Assembly: GCF_014529945.1 (NCBI RefSeq)
Contig: NZ_JACVFB010000001.1
Coordinates: 868,001 to 932,000 of the forward strand
Source: Chitinophaga varians
Lineage (GTDB): Bacteria > Bacteroidota > Bacteroidia > Chitinophagales > Chitinophagaceae
Direction of reading: 5' to 3'
Length of the DNA: 64,000 nucleotides
Shown piece after piece: positions 6,098-15,573 of this stretch (the stretch's first letter is position 1; every line of letters begins with the position of its first letter). Made by a program: the position numbers and the translations under genes. The notes beneath the pieces are model-generated. The model did not search any database. It was not told where the DNA came from and saw only the letters and a list, made by a program, of their open reading frames with translations.

Positions 6098-8257
6098 ATG
6101 CAATTACCCCTCGATCAGCTGGCCGAATCGGAGAACCGGTACGCGACCCTGAAACAAGCTCCAACCAGAGAAACGCCGGAAGAGGTGATGCCGGCAGATG
6201 TGCCCACCAGTGTGGTAGCAGGCAATATCCTGGGTGCCGACGAAAACATGCAGCGAAGAAAACAAATGCTGGAAACCATTAATCAGGAGCCGGTAGATTT
6301 TGCCTTTGAACGGGCCATTGGTAAAAATGATTCGGTTTACAGCAATTTTGTGGAACTGATCGGCATCGCCAAACAGCGGGTGGGGCGTATTGCCATTAAG
6401 CAGGGCAGTAAAAATGTGGGTTATGCCACCGGCTTCATGGTGTCTTACAACCTGCTGCTGACCAACTGGCATGTATTTAAAACCAAAGATGAAGTGGCCG
6501 ATAGCGAAGTCCAGTTTTTCTATGAGCTGGATATCCATGGTTCTCCGGGCAGTGCGGTAGCATTTGCGCTGGACGTCAACCGGTTTTACTATTCCTCCAA
6601 AGAACTGGATTATTGTTTTGTGGCGGTGGCGCCGATAGATACCACCGGAAAGCGCAGTATCAATGACATCGGTTTTCTTTTCCTCGATCCCTCTCTGGGC
6701 AAACTGGGTAATGAAGACGAGGAAGCGCTTAACATCATTCATCATCCTGATGGTGACTATAAACAGTTGTCTATCCGGGAAAATCTCTTCGTAAAAATTG
6801 CGCCCACTTCTATCTGGTATAAAACAGATACAGCGCCCGGCAGCAGTGGCAGTCCGGTCTTTAACGACCAGTGGCAGGTAGTGGCCCTGCATCATATGGG
6901 CGTGGGGCAGAAAAATGATGCCGGTGACTATATTGACAAAGACGGGAAAGTGATTCCTATGGTCAATGGTACCATTGATGCATCGCGGGTGGTATGGATT
7001 GCCAATGAAGGCATCCGGATCAGCGTGATATTAAAAGACATGGCCCTGAATTTCCCGCAGGAGCCGCTGGTGAAAGACCTGGCCGCTCCTAAGATGACAA
7101 CATTGACAGCCACCCAGGTTAAAATGCCTGAGCAGGAAAATATAACCCCTTCGATCACCCCTAAAACCTCCGATATGGAAACAAACAATCCTTCCGCTAA
7201 TGTCAATATTTCCTTCCCGGCGTCGCTGATAGAGCGCAATGGTGTTATTAACATTAATATCAGCCAGGGTGCAGGCATACAGCCGGCGGCCGCTCCGGCG
7301 CCAGCAGCGCTGACAACTGCGGAAGCGGACTTTGAGGAAGTGAAAAAGCTGGAGCAGGAAACGGATTTCTCTGCCTGCAAAGGATACCTGTCCACTTTTT
7401 TAGGTGGCGGTCTTAATATCGCTATGCCGCAGCCGCAGGGCGCTTTGAAAAAATTTGCAGCTAAACTGGATGGCACCGACAGCATTGTGCTGAAATATTA
7501 CAACTACAGCACTATTCTGCATTCCGTGAGAAGAATGCCGATGATCAGCGCTATCAATGTAGATGGAGACCCGGCTAAACGCCTCGATAACGCCAAGCGG
7601 AAAGATGTGTGGCTGCGCGATAACAGGTTGAGTTTCGATCTGCAACTGGACGATACCTACTATAAGAACAGCGGTTTCGACAAAGGGCATATGAGCCGCC
7701 GCGAAGATGCCGACTGGGGCGCTACCGCAGACGATGCCAAACGTAATGCCGATCTTACCTGTATGTATACCAATGCGTGTCCGCAGGTGGCCACCATCAA
7801 CCAAAGCAGCCGGAAAGGCCTCTGGGGTATACTGGAGAAAGTGGTGCTGGAGAAAGGAGCAGAAGCAGAGGAAGGGAAAACAGCCCGTATCTCCGTCTTC
7901 AACGGGCCAGTGTTTAAAGAAGACGACCGGGTATTCAGAGGGGTACAGGTGCCGGTAGATTTTTTCAAAATCGTACTATGGCTCACGGATGACGGCGATC
8001 TGAAAGCCACCGCCTTTAAATTGTCGCAGAAAGCGCTGGTAGAGGATATCGACTGGGAGCAGCTGGACCTGGACCAGAATGTGGAGTTTAAGGAGTACAT
8101 GTACAGTATTGAGGCGCTTCAAAAAGAGACGGGCATTGATTTCTCCGCTATTATTCCTTTTGATACGTTTGAAGGAGATGCCGCGGAAATCACTTCCACA
8201 GAGATGTTGGCTACTCATCTTAAAAAACACAATACACACAGCACGCAGAAAGTGTAA
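6098..8257 (+). CDS. Trypsin-like serine protease fused to DNA/RNA non-specific nuclease
   Basis: 719 residues, no signal peptide. Residues about 85-270 form a V8/trypsin-like protease with a complete triad: His125 (LTNWHVF), Asp171 (ELDYCF) and Ser250 (PGSSGSP). A Pro/Thr/Ala-rich linker follows (about 330-410), containing a beta-rich stretch ASLIERNGVININIS. Residues about 430-690 form a beta-beta-alpha-metal nuclease of the NUC1/Serratia type: DKGHM with catalytic His531, MYTNACPQ and metal-ligand Asn568 in TINQSSRKGLWGILE. Both enzymes look intact. It could be an intracellular conflict effector whose nuclease is released or activated by proteolysis, or a nuclease exported by an unconventional route. 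The barstar-like gene lies upstream; a strong terminator follows, so it is probably a single-gene transcript. Confidence 0.9.
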   Translation: MQLPLDQLAESENRYATLKQAPTRETPEEVMPADVPTSVVAGNILGADENMQRRKQMLETINQEPVDFAFERAIGKNDSVYSNFVELIGIAKQRVGRIAIKQGSKNVGYATGFMVSYNLLLTNWHVFKTKDEVADSEVQFFYELDIHGSPGSAVAFALDVNRFYYSSKELDYCFVAVAPIDTTGKRSINDIGFLFLDPSLGKLGNEDEEALNIIHHPDGDYKQLSIRENLFVKIAPTSIWYKTDTAPGSSGSPVFNDQWQVVALHHMGVGQKNDAGDYIDKDGKVIPMVNGTIDASRVVWIANEGIRISVILKDMALNFPQEPLVKDLAAPKMTTLTATQVKMPEQENITPSITPKTSDMETNNPSANVNISFPASLIERNGVININISQGAGIQPAAAPAPAALTTAEADFEEVKKLEQETDFSACKGYLSTFLGGGLNIAMPQPQGALKKFAAKLDGTDSIVLKYYNYSTILHSVRRMPMISAINVDGDPAKRLDNAKRKDVWLRDNRLSFDLQLDDTYYKNSGFDKGHMSRREDADWGATADDAKRNADLTCMYTNACPQVATINQSSRKGLWGILEKVVLEKGAEAEEGKTARISVFNGPVFKEDDRVFRGVQVPVDFFKIVLWLTDDGDLKATAFKLSQKALVEDIDWEQLDLDQNVEFKEYMYSIEALQKETGIDFSAIIPFDTFEGDAAEITSTEMLATHLKKHNTHSTQKV

Positions 8258-8275
8258 AGCTGTAGCTGTTGATCG

Positions 8276-8310
8276 CCCGCCAGGTCTTTACGGATGCTGG
8301 CGGGTTTTTT
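8276..8310 (+). terminator. Intrinsic terminator
   Basis: CCCGCCAG (8276-8283) pairs with CTGGCGGG (8297-8304), followed by TTTTTT (8305-8310), 19 bp past the protease-nuclease stop. Confidence 0.9.
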
Positions 8311-8405
8311 GTGCCTGTTATTGTCCTGAAAAAAAATAATTGTAAAATTGACAAATATTTTATTTCTTTGGATCAGTTTAACACGAATCGTTATAATTCC
8401 ACGTC

Positions 8406-9938
8406 ATGCCAAACAAATTTACCCGTCGCTTTATTAGTATGCTGGGTCTGGTGGCCTCCCTGGAGGCCGCTCAGGCGCAGCATAAAGTCACCTTACATCC
8501 CGAAGCGCCGACACAAACTATCAACCGCAATATCTACGGACATTTTGCTGAACATTTAGGCAACTGTATCTATGGCGGATTTTATGTGGGAGACACCTCC
8601 AACATCCCTCATGTCAATGGGGTCAGGAAAGATATCATCGCTGCTTTAAAAAACCTGAAGGTCCCCAACCTGCGTTGGCCGGGCGGTTGTTTTGCGGATA
8701 CCTATCACTGGAAAGACGGCATCGGTCCCAAAGACAAGCGACCTACGATCGTGAATACCTGGTGGGGTGGCGTTACAGAGAACAACAGCTTTGGCACGCA
8801 TGATTTTCTGAACATGTGCGAGGAGCTGGGGGCAGAGCCTTATCTGGCGGGCAACGTAGGCAGCGGCACGGTGCAGGAATTGTCTGACTGGGTGCAGTAT
8901 GTCAACTTCCCCGGAAAAAGCCCGATGTCAGACCTGCGGCAGCAAAACGGCCGGCAGCAACCGTGGAAAGTCCGTTACTGGGGCGTGGGCAACGAAGCCT
9001 GGGGCTGCGGCGGCAATATGAGGCCGGAGTATTACGCGGACATCTTCCGGAAATATGCCACCTTCATGAGCGGCAATACCTTCAAGATCGCTTCCGGCGC
9101 CAACTCCTCCGATTATAACTGGACGGAAGTGCTGATGAAAAATATTCCGCTGCATATGCTGGACGGCCTGGCCCTACACCACTATGCCGTTATCAACTGG
9201 GATAAAAAAGGTGACGCGGTGGATTTTACGGAAGAGCAGTATTTCCAGACCATGCGCAGCGCCTGTTTCATGGATACGCTGGTACGCCGCCATTCTGCCA
9301 TCATGGATAAATATGACCCGAAGAAAAAAGTAGCGCTGGTAGTAGATGAATGGGGCGGTTGGTATAACGTGCAGGCAGGTACGAACCCAGGCTTTCTCTT
9401 CCAGCAAAATACCATGCGCGACGCCATGATCGCCGGCGTTACCTTAAATATCTTCAACAATCATTCCGACAGGGTACGGATGGCCAACCTCGCGCAGACG
9501 GTGAACGTGTTGCAGGCGGTTGTCCTGACCAAAGGCGAGCAATTGATACTGACGCCCACTTACCATGTGATGGAAATGTACAACGTACACCAGGATGCTA
9601 CGCTGATACCGGTGGACGTGCAAAGTGACAACTACACCTACAAAGGTGAGCAGCTGCAGGCGGTTACGGCTTCTGCATCCAAAGACAAATCCGGCGCTAC
9701 GCACATCTCGCTGGTGAATATTGACGCGGCCAAAGCCCGGGAGATAACGGTGGCCACAGGAGCGGCCTATCATTCCGTTACCGGCCGTATCCTCTCGTCT
9801 GCCAAACTGCAGGATTGCAACAGCTTTACGCAACCTGAAAAGATCAAGCCGGTAGCATTTAAAGACGCAGTGCTGAAGAATAATACGGTGACAGTGAAGC
9901 TGCCACCATTCTCTGTGGTGGTACTGGAGCTTAAATAG
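8406..9938 (+). CDS. GH51 alpha-L-arabinofuranosidase, exported
   Basis: 510 residues with a signal peptide ending near AQAQ (residue 25). The (beta/alpha)8 barrel of GH51 is clear: NIYGHFAEHLGNCIYGG, PNLRWPGGCFADTYHW, the acid/base Glu197 in YWGVGNEAWGCGG, HHYAV, and the nucleophile Glu315 in VVDEWGGWY, followed by the beta-sandwich. GH51 enzymes release terminal alpha-L-arabinofuranose from arabinan, arabinoxylan and arabinogalactan with retention. This exported form should act in the periplasm on oligosaccharides. It precedes the SusC/SusD pair by 550 bp, with a promoter-like site and a terminator between them, so it is probably transcribed separately within the same utilisation region. 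Confidence 0.93.
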   Translation: MPNKFTRRFISMLGLVASLEAAQAQHKVTLHPEAPTQTINRNIYGHFAEHLGNCIYGGFYVGDTSNIPHVNGVRKDIIAALKNLKVPNLRWPGGCFADTYHWKDGIGPKDKRPTIVNTWWGGVTENNSFGTHDFLNMCEELGAEPYLAGNVGSGTVQELSDWVQYVNFPGKSPMSDLRQQNGRQQPWKVRYWGVGNEAWGCGGNMRPEYYADIFRKYATFMSGNTFKIASGANSSDYNWTEVLMKNIPLHMLDGLALHHYAVINWDKKGDAVDFTEEQYFQTMRSACFMDTLVRRHSAIMDKYDPKKKVALVVDEWGGWYNVQAGTNPGFLFQQNTMRDAMIAGVTLNIFNNHSDRVRMANLAQTVNVLQAVVLTKGEQLILTPTYHVMEMYNVHQDATLIPVDVQSDNYTYKGEQLQAVTASASKDKSGATHISLVNIDAAKAREITVATGAAYHSVTGRILSSAKLQDCNSFTQPEKIKPVAFKDAVLKNNTVTVKLPPFSVVVLELK

Positions 9939-9939
9939 A

Positions 9940-9970
9940 TTTGCATTTTTGTGTCCCGATCATAACTTTG
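9940..9970 (+). promoter_or_regulatory. Promoter match TTTG-N19-TAACTTTG
   Basis: TTTG (9940-9943) and TAACTTTG (9963-9970) match both consensus elements with canonical spacing. It starts 2 nt after the GH51 stop codon. There is no gene within 500 bp downstream except susC beyond a terminator. Confidence 0.5.
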
Positions 9971-10271
9971 CCGGACAGCTGCTGAAGAAAATCAGTGGTG
10001 GGTCCGGCCATTTAATTTCACGTTATGTCAGTATCGTAACCCATCATTTATTCGCTGGCCTGACTTGGCGATTATTGATCAATACCTATGTTTTATTTGC
10101 CCTTCGGGACAATGATAGTTTTTTAGTTTTAACTTTCATGGTAATGGATCGGCTGCAGCCGGGAGCTGCTAACGTTATTCCGTAGTTTGGAAAATTTCAC
10201 GTTGACAATGAAAATATTACTGTAAAACGGCTTTTTCGCACAGCATTCCTATTCAGAAAATAGTCACCACC

Positions 10272-10316
10272 GGATGCCTCTTTGGTAGATAAAGAGTCAT
10301 CCTTTTTGTTTTTTTT
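10272..10316 (+). terminator. Strong intrinsic terminator before susC
   Basis: GGATG-C-CTCTTT (10272-10283) pairs with AAAGAG-T-CATCC (10291-10302), followed by TTTTTGTTTTTTTT. It separates the GH51 transcript, or a transcript from the promoter at 9940, from susC. Confidence 0.85.
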
Positions 10317-10322
10317 AAATCC

Positions 10323-10351
10323 TTTGAAATTGTTTGCTGTATTTAGTTTAG
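10323..10351 (+). promoter_or_regulatory. Possible susC promoter TTTG-N17-TAGTTTAG
   Basis: TTTG (10323-10326) and TAGTTTAG (10344-10351), one mismatch from TANNTTTG, lie 140 bp before the susC ATG and just after the terminator. Spacing is at the short end. Confidence 0.3.
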
Positions 10352-10491
10352 CGTGTTTTGACGCGCAAATAAAACATCACAATCCGACAAATTCATGGTG
10401 GTTTTCGGCTGCATAAAGATGGAGATTTACAACAGGTTTTATTTCATCTTTCCGAAAGAAAAACATCAATCAAAATCTAATAGCAGTCACA

Positions 10492-13400
10492 ATGAAAGAA
10501 AAAAGTAAAGCGTTCGTAAGAGCGGCTTTGGGGGTGTCGTGTATGTTCCTCTCCATGCATGCAGCTGATGCGCAGCGAATCATCAGGGCCTCCGGTAAGG
10601 TGGTAGATGCCAAAGACCTTACGCCGCTGGCGGGAGCCACCATTGCCAGATTAGGGGGTAAAGAAGTAGCTGTGGCCAATAGTGCCGGTATCTTTGAGAT
10701 CAGGGTGCCGGAAGGAAGCATCCTGAGAGTCTCCGAATTAAGTTATGATAACGCGCAGGTGAAAGCCGACACCAGCATGCTGGTGAAACTGCTATTGTCT
10801 TCCAGTAACCTGGATGCGGTAGTGGTATTGGGTTACGGCGTACAGAAAAAGTCTGCTGTATCCGGCTCTATCGGCGTGGTAAAAATGGATGATGTAAAAC
10901 GGATGGTGCCCACCACCTCTGCCGGTAATCTTTTACAGGGACAGGTAGCGGGTTTGAAAGTAAACACGCCTGCCGGTGTACCGGGTGCCAAGCCGTCATT
11001 TAATATCAGGCAGGAAACCACCTTCGACAAAGATCCTGATCATAGAGGGCCCAGTCAGCCGGTGCTTTTTGTGATCGATGGGATGGTCGCCAATGCAGAT
11101 GATTTTAATAACCTGAGCCCGAACGACATCGATAACGTATCCGTATTGAGGGATGCGGCTGCCGCTGCGGCCTATGGTGCGCGCGCCGCCGGCGGGGTGA
11201 TAGTAGTCACCACCCGCAGAGGCGTGAAAGGCAAACCGGTCATCAATTACTCCTTTAACACCGGCTTTGATAAACGTACCAAAAACGCACCGCTGACAAG
11301 CGCCGTGGAAACAGGTTTGTTGTACAACCGGATCAACCCCGACGCCACTGATTTGTGGTCGCAGCAGGAGCTGGACTTCTTCAAAACAGTGAACAACGGA
11401 TGGGGATATGATCAGCTGGCCACCATATGGCGCAATCCCTCCACCACCTCCCATAACCTGAATGTCTCCGGCGGAAGTGACAAGGTCCGTTATTATATGG
11501 GTGGGTCTATGATCTCACAGAAAAGTTTTGTGGAGAATCTGGACTACAAAAAATACAACCTGCGTTCCAATGTGACCGCTGATATCACGGACCGCCTGCA
11601 GCTGTTTGCCGGCCTGGCACTGAATACCACCAACCGTTATTCTCCGCCTACCAAAGACGATTTTAACGACTGGTATGGAAAACTGAGGATATGGCAACCG
11701 GAACAACCGGTATGGACCAACGGAGGCCACCCGGTGGACTATGGCTGGATCATGAACATGGGCGCCCAGGTGCGGGGAGATGGCGGCTATAAAAAGAATA
11801 CGCTGGTAAATCCTACGATCAATCTGAAACTGAGTTATAAAATACCCGGTATCGACGGACTTACCGCCAGCGCACAGTATAACCGCAACTGGTCGAACAC
11901 CCGGTATAAATATTTTGAGAAGAAATATGATGTGTGGGTGATGAAACGTACCGGCAACAGAATCCTTTCGCTGGATGAAAAAGATCTTGTAGGCTTAAAG
12001 AAAACGTATCAGGTCAGCAATGAATACCTGGAAGAGGATTACCGCTGGACAGACTATAGTCAATTGAACCTGCAACTCAGTTACGACCGCACCTTCCATA
12101 AAAGGCACCACGTGGGCGGATGGGTGCTGATGGAACAGGCGCAGACCGAAGTGGGCGGCGCTGATGCTTATCGTCAGAATTTTCCGGTGTATACCACAGA
12201 CCAGTGGTGGGCTGCCAGCAAAGAACCTAACGATAAAGACGTGGATGGCATCACCAATGAAAAAAATGGGCGTAAATCATGGGTAGGCCAGTTCTTCTAC
12301 GACTATGACGGAAAATACCTGGCTACTTTTTCCTATCGGTATGATGGTTCCTATAAATTCCCGGTGGATTCAAGATGGGGCTTTTTCCCTTCCGCTTCGG
12401 TCGGCTGGGTTATTTCAAAAGAAAATTTCTTCCGCAATATCAACGGGGTGCAATTCCTGAAACTACGCGCCTCTGCGGGTCTCACCAGCTCCGATAACAT
12501 CGACGCCTATCAGTGGATGCAGGTGTACAAGACAGGTGAAAACGCCTACTTCGGTACTTCGCCGGTCACCAACACCGGTATACAATATGGCAACATCACC
12601 AATCCGGTGGTTACCTGGGAAAAGACAAAATCCTACAACGTGGCGGTAGACGTGGATTTCCTCCATCATTTTAATGCCACTGCCGAATATTATTTCATCA
12701 ACACCTACGATATCCTCGCTAAAAGGATACAAACCATTTCTCCCACATTCCCCCGGGAGATGCCTGCGGAGAACTACGGAGAAGTACATGCCAACGGTGT
12801 GGAGCTGACAGTAGGATACAATAACAGGATCGGCAACGTCAGGTATTACGTGAATGCCAATGCTTCCTACGGCGGCGCCAAATATATCGTCAAAGACCAG
12901 AACGCTACCTATCCGTATCAGAACGAAATTGGCCACTCCACCACCAGAATTGTAACGCGTGTGGCAGATCATATCCTGCGTACACAGTCCGATCTGGACG
13001 CCTGGAATGCTGCTCATCCCAATTACAAATATTACGGCATCGCGCCACAGCTGGGACAGATGGTGTATCAGGATATCAACGGACCGGACGGCAAACCGGA
13101 TGGCATCATCGACGACTGGGACAAAGTGGAGTTGAAACAGAACAACAATCCCATCCTGCTGGGCATTAACCTGGGATTTGAATGGAAAGGTATTTCTGTA
13201 GATGCTACCATCAACGGCAACCTGAAACAATACAAATATGTAAATGATCTGGCCAATAATGTGGAATGGAACCGTAACTGGAAGGAGTGGTATACCAACA
13301 GCTGGACGCCGGACAACCCCGGCGCTTATCTGCCGCGGCGCTATTCCGCCAATGATGGCAATAAACGGGTGACTACAGATGAAAGTTCATTCTGGCTTAC

Positions 13401-13623
13401 CCGCTCCGATTTCCTGCGGTTACGCCTGCTGAATATTGGTTACAGCCTGCCGTCGAAACTGATCAACAGATGGGGCGTAGGCGCGTTCAAAGTGTACTTC
13501 AGTGGTTCCAACCTCTTCGTGATCAGCAAATTCAACAGCGAGTACTACGATCCTGAAATGGGCTCCCATGCCAATTATCCGGTGATGAAGACTTTCAACT
13601 TTGGTGTAAACGTTACACTCTAA
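10492..13623 (+). CDS. SusC/RagA-family TonB-linked outer-membrane transporter
   Basis: 1043 residues, typical for SusC. Signal peptide ending near ADAQ (28), a carboxypeptidase-regulatory-like beta-sandwich (about 33-100), a TonB-box-like stretch DAVVVLGYGVQKK, the plug domain (about 115-245: GNLLQGQVAGLKV, PVLFVIDGMV, DNVSVLRDAAAAAAYGARAAGGVIVVTTRRG) and a 22-strand barrel to the end (FNFGVNVTL). There is no STN domain and no FecR/sigma pair nearby, so it is not wired for trans-envelope sigma signalling. It forms the outer-membrane uptake complex with the SusD protein encoded 18 bp downstream. The substrate is probably an arabinose/galactose-containing oligosaccharide, judging by GH51 and GH27. 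Confidence 0.95.
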   Translation: MKEKSKAFVRAALGVSCMFLSMHAADAQRIIRASGKVVDAKDLTPLAGATIARLGGKEVAVANSAGIFEIRVPEGSILRVSELSYDNAQVKADTSMLVKLLLSSSNLDAVVVLGYGVQKKSAVSGSIGVVKMDDVKRMVPTTSAGNLLQGQVAGLKVNTPAGVPGAKPSFNIRQETTFDKDPDHRGPSQPVLFVIDGMVANADDFNNLSPNDIDNVSVLRDAAAAAAYGARAAGGVIVVTTRRGVKGKPVINYSFNTGFDKRTKNAPLTSAVETGLLYNRINPDATDLWSQQELDFFKTVNNGWGYDQLATIWRNPSTTSHNLNVSGGSDKVRYYMGGSMISQKSFVENLDYKKYNLRSNVTADITDRLQLFAGLALNTTNRYSPPTKDDFNDWYGKLRIWQPEQPVWTNGGHPVDYGWIMNMGAQVRGDGGYKKNTLVNPTINLKLSYKIPGIDGLTASAQYNRNWSNTRYKYFEKKYDVWVMKRTGNRILSLDEKDLVGLKKTYQVSNEYLEEDYRWTDYSQLNLQLSYDRTFHKRHHVGGWVLMEQAQTEVGGADAYRQNFPVYTTDQWWAASKEPNDKDVDGITNEKNGRKSWVGQFFYDYDGKYLATFSYRYDGSYKFPVDSRWGFFPSASVGWVISKENFFRNINGVQFLKLRASAGLTSSDNIDAYQWMQVYKTGENAYFGTSPVTNTGIQYGNITNPVVTWEKTKSYNVAVDVDFLHHFNATAEYYFINTYDILAKRIQTISPTFPREMPAENYGEVHANGVELTVGYNNRIGNVRYYVNANASYGGAKYIVKDQNATYPYQNEIGHSTTRIVTRVADHILRTQSDLDAWNAAHPNYKYYGIAPQLGQMVYQDINGPDGKPDGIIDDWDKVELKQNNNPILLGINLGFEWKGISVDATINGNLKQYKYVNDLANNVEWNRNWKEWYTNSWTPDNPGAYLPRRYSANDGNKRVTTDESSFWLTRSDFLRLRLLNIGYSLPSKLINRWGVGAFKVYFSGSNLFVISKFNSEYYDPEMGSHANYPVMKTFNFGVNVTL

Positions 13624-13641
13624 CAGACTAAAAAACGTAAG

Positions 13642-15447
13642 ATGAAACTTATATATAAACTCGGTATCTCCCTTGGATGTGTAGCACTGGCCGCGTCTTC
13701 CTGCAGAAAAGGGCTCGACTACGACAACGTGGGGAATATGTCTCCGGACAATGTATGGAAAGACTCCACCATGATCCAGGCATATTTGTCCGACATATAC
13801 GGCGGTTTGCTACCCAAATGGCCTTTTAACGGCGAAGATGCAGATGAAGGCATTTCCACGCCGAGAGGCCTGGGCGACTATCAGCGTGGCATTATCAGCA
13901 CAAGCACGACCAATACAAAACTGGATTATCAGTACATCGAAAAAATCAACTACTTCCTGGACAATCTGGAAAAAGCGCCTGTTACGGTGATTTCAGCTGC
14001 GCGTAACGGCCGTTTCGCGGCAGAAGCGAAATTCTGGCGGGCATGGACTTATTGGGGGATGGTGAGCCAGGTGGGCGGCGTGCCGCTGGTGCTGCATACA
14101 CAGGATTTTCTGAACAAACCATCGTTGTTTGTGCCGCGCAACAAAACCTCTGAATGTATTGCCCAGATCGTGAAAGACCTGGACGAGGCTATCCAGGCAT
14201 TGCCCGCCGCTTACGCGGATGCCGGGCAGGATTATGGGCGTATCACCAAAGTGGCCGCCATGGCTTTTAAAGGCAGGGTACTGCTTACTTATGCCAGCCC
14301 GTTGTTTAATCCCAATGGCGATGCCGCCCGCTGGCAATCGGCCTATGATGCCTGTAAAGCTGCGGTTGATGCAGCAGCGAGTGCGGGTCATGCGTTGCAT
14401 CCCAATTTCCGCAACATCTGGTATCAGGAGCGGAACAAAGAGGTGATCATGGTCAACCAGTTCTCGTACCCCATTCATGCCAATAGTTTCAGGGGCATCA
14501 GAGCAGAACCTTTTACCCGTGACGAGTCCAATAAAAACCAGCCGCTGCTCTCTTTGCTACTGGCCTTTCCCAAGCGGGATGGTTCGCCTATGCAGTTTGA
14601 TAAAAATCAGCTGAATGACCCGGATTACAACACGGCTTTTATGAATGATTTTTATCTCAACAGAGATGACCGGTTCTATGCCACTGTTTTTTACGGCGGC
14701 ACGCCTTATCCCACCCCGGACCAGATTCCGCCTTCCTATGTGAGTGGCAACAGCTATTGGAACGTATGGAAATATGATGCGGCCAATAATCGGTATACCA
14801 ATGCGGCCAGCACCATTCATCCGGGCATGCCGGGCAATCAGGGTATCACCGGTTTCTTTGACCGCAAAGGGCTCGATACCACCCTTACCAGCGCGGTGTC
14901 AGACCAATCCGGCACCGACTGGCCGGAGATACGGTTTGCGGAGGTGTTGATGAACTACGGTGAATGCGCCAATGAACTGGGTAAATCCGCCGAGGCGTTG
15001 CAGGTGCTGTATAGCATCCGCCAACGGGCCGGTATTGCGCCGGGCGCCGGCAATACTTACGGTATATCGGCCGCTACAACAGGAGACATCCGCGAGGCAT
15101 ATATCCGCGAAAGACAGGTGGAATTTGCTTTTGAAGGCAAACGCTTCGGTGACCTCCGCCGCTGGAAACGTTACGATATTCTCAACAGCCAGAGCGGGCG
15201 CCATGGCCTGTACATCACCCTGAAAGAAGGACAAATGGTAACCCCGGCTGAAAACATCATGGACGCTGCTACCAGAGCGAAGTTCTCCGCACGTTATATC
15301 GACAACCTCGATGGTGACGCCGGCGTAAAATTCAGTCTCGATCTGAACCACTGGTTCTATGCCCTGAAACCTGATCAGATCTCGCAATCGCAAAATGCAC
15401 TGCAACAGAATAAAGAGTGGGGCGGGGCCTTCGATCCGCTGCAATAA
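13642..15447 (+). CDS. SusD/RagB-family nutrient-binding lipoprotein
   Basis: 601 residues. Signal with lipobox ASSC (Cys20), then a SusD N-terminal TPR-type domain (EAKFWRAWTYWGMVSQVGGVPL; AAMAFKGRVLLTYASPLF) and the C-terminal SusD block (RFAEVLMNYGECANELGKS, IRQRAG, IRERQVEFAFEGKRFGDLRRWKR). It caps the SusC barrel from outside and binds the incoming glycan. Only 18 bp separate it from susC, and a perfect hairpin terminator follows, so the two form an operon. Confidence 0.95.
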   Translation: MKLIYKLGISLGCVALAASSCRKGLDYDNVGNMSPDNVWKDSTMIQAYLSDIYGGLLPKWPFNGEDADEGISTPRGLGDYQRGIISTSTTNTKLDYQYIEKINYFLDNLEKAPVTVISAARNGRFAAEAKFWRAWTYWGMVSQVGGVPLVLHTQDFLNKPSLFVPRNKTSECIAQIVKDLDEAIQALPAAYADAGQDYGRITKVAAMAFKGRVLLTYASPLFNPNGDAARWQSAYDACKAAVDAAASAGHALHPNFRNIWYQERNKEVIMVNQFSYPIHANSFRGIRAEPFTRDESNKNQPLLSLLLAFPKRDGSPMQFDKNQLNDPDYNTAFMNDFYLNRDDRFYATVFYGGTPYPTPDQIPPSYVSGNSYWNVWKYDAANNRYTNAASTIHPGMPGNQGITGFFDRKGLDTTLTSAVSDQSGTDWPEIRFAEVLMNYGECANELGKSAEALQVLYSIRQRAGIAPGAGNTYGISAATTGDIREAYIRERQVEFAFEGKRFGDLRRWKRYDILNSQSGRHGLYITLKEGQMVTPAENIMDAATRAKFSARYIDNLDGDAGVKFSLDLNHWFYALKPDQISQSQNALQQNKEWGGAFDPLQ

Positions 15448-15463
15448 TCATTTCCCTCTTTGT

Positions 15464-15498
15464 AAAAACCGGCAGCTGTTCCATGGCTGCCGGTTTTT
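15464..15498. terminator. Perfect hairpin terminator after susD
   Basis: AAAAACCGGCAGC (15464-15476) and GCTGCCGGTTTTT (15486-15498) are perfect 13-bp arms around a 9-nt loop. It separates susCD from the glycosidase and catabolic genes downstream. Confidence 0.9.
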
Positions 15499-15573
15499 GT
15501 ATGAAACGCAAATGGGTCGAAAATCCTCTTTTTTACAGATATTTACCGGAAACATACCCTTATTCAGAGAACA

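Larger units (their letters stand above)
9939..10491 (+). other. Gene-free 553-bp region between GH51 and susC
   Basis: No convincing coding frame. It holds a full Bacteroidota promoter match (9940-9970), an inverted repeat GCCGGAC/GTCCGGC (9970-9976 and 10002-10008), a strong terminator (10272-10316) and a weaker promoter match before susC (10323-10351). The stretch 9976-10316 could be a ~340-nt non-coding transcript, or it could simply be the 3' untranslated region of the GH51 mRNA with a coincidental promoter-like motif. Confidence 0.45.

Noticed and set aside
6104..6895. Long minus-strand frame under the protease domain
   Set aside because: It is antisense to a recognised protease, has no family match and no promoter.
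9949..10185. A 78-codon open frame between GH51 and susC
   Set aside because: No recognisable domain, no signal peptide, it starts inside a promoter-like element and its codon use differs from the neighbours; treated as non-coding.
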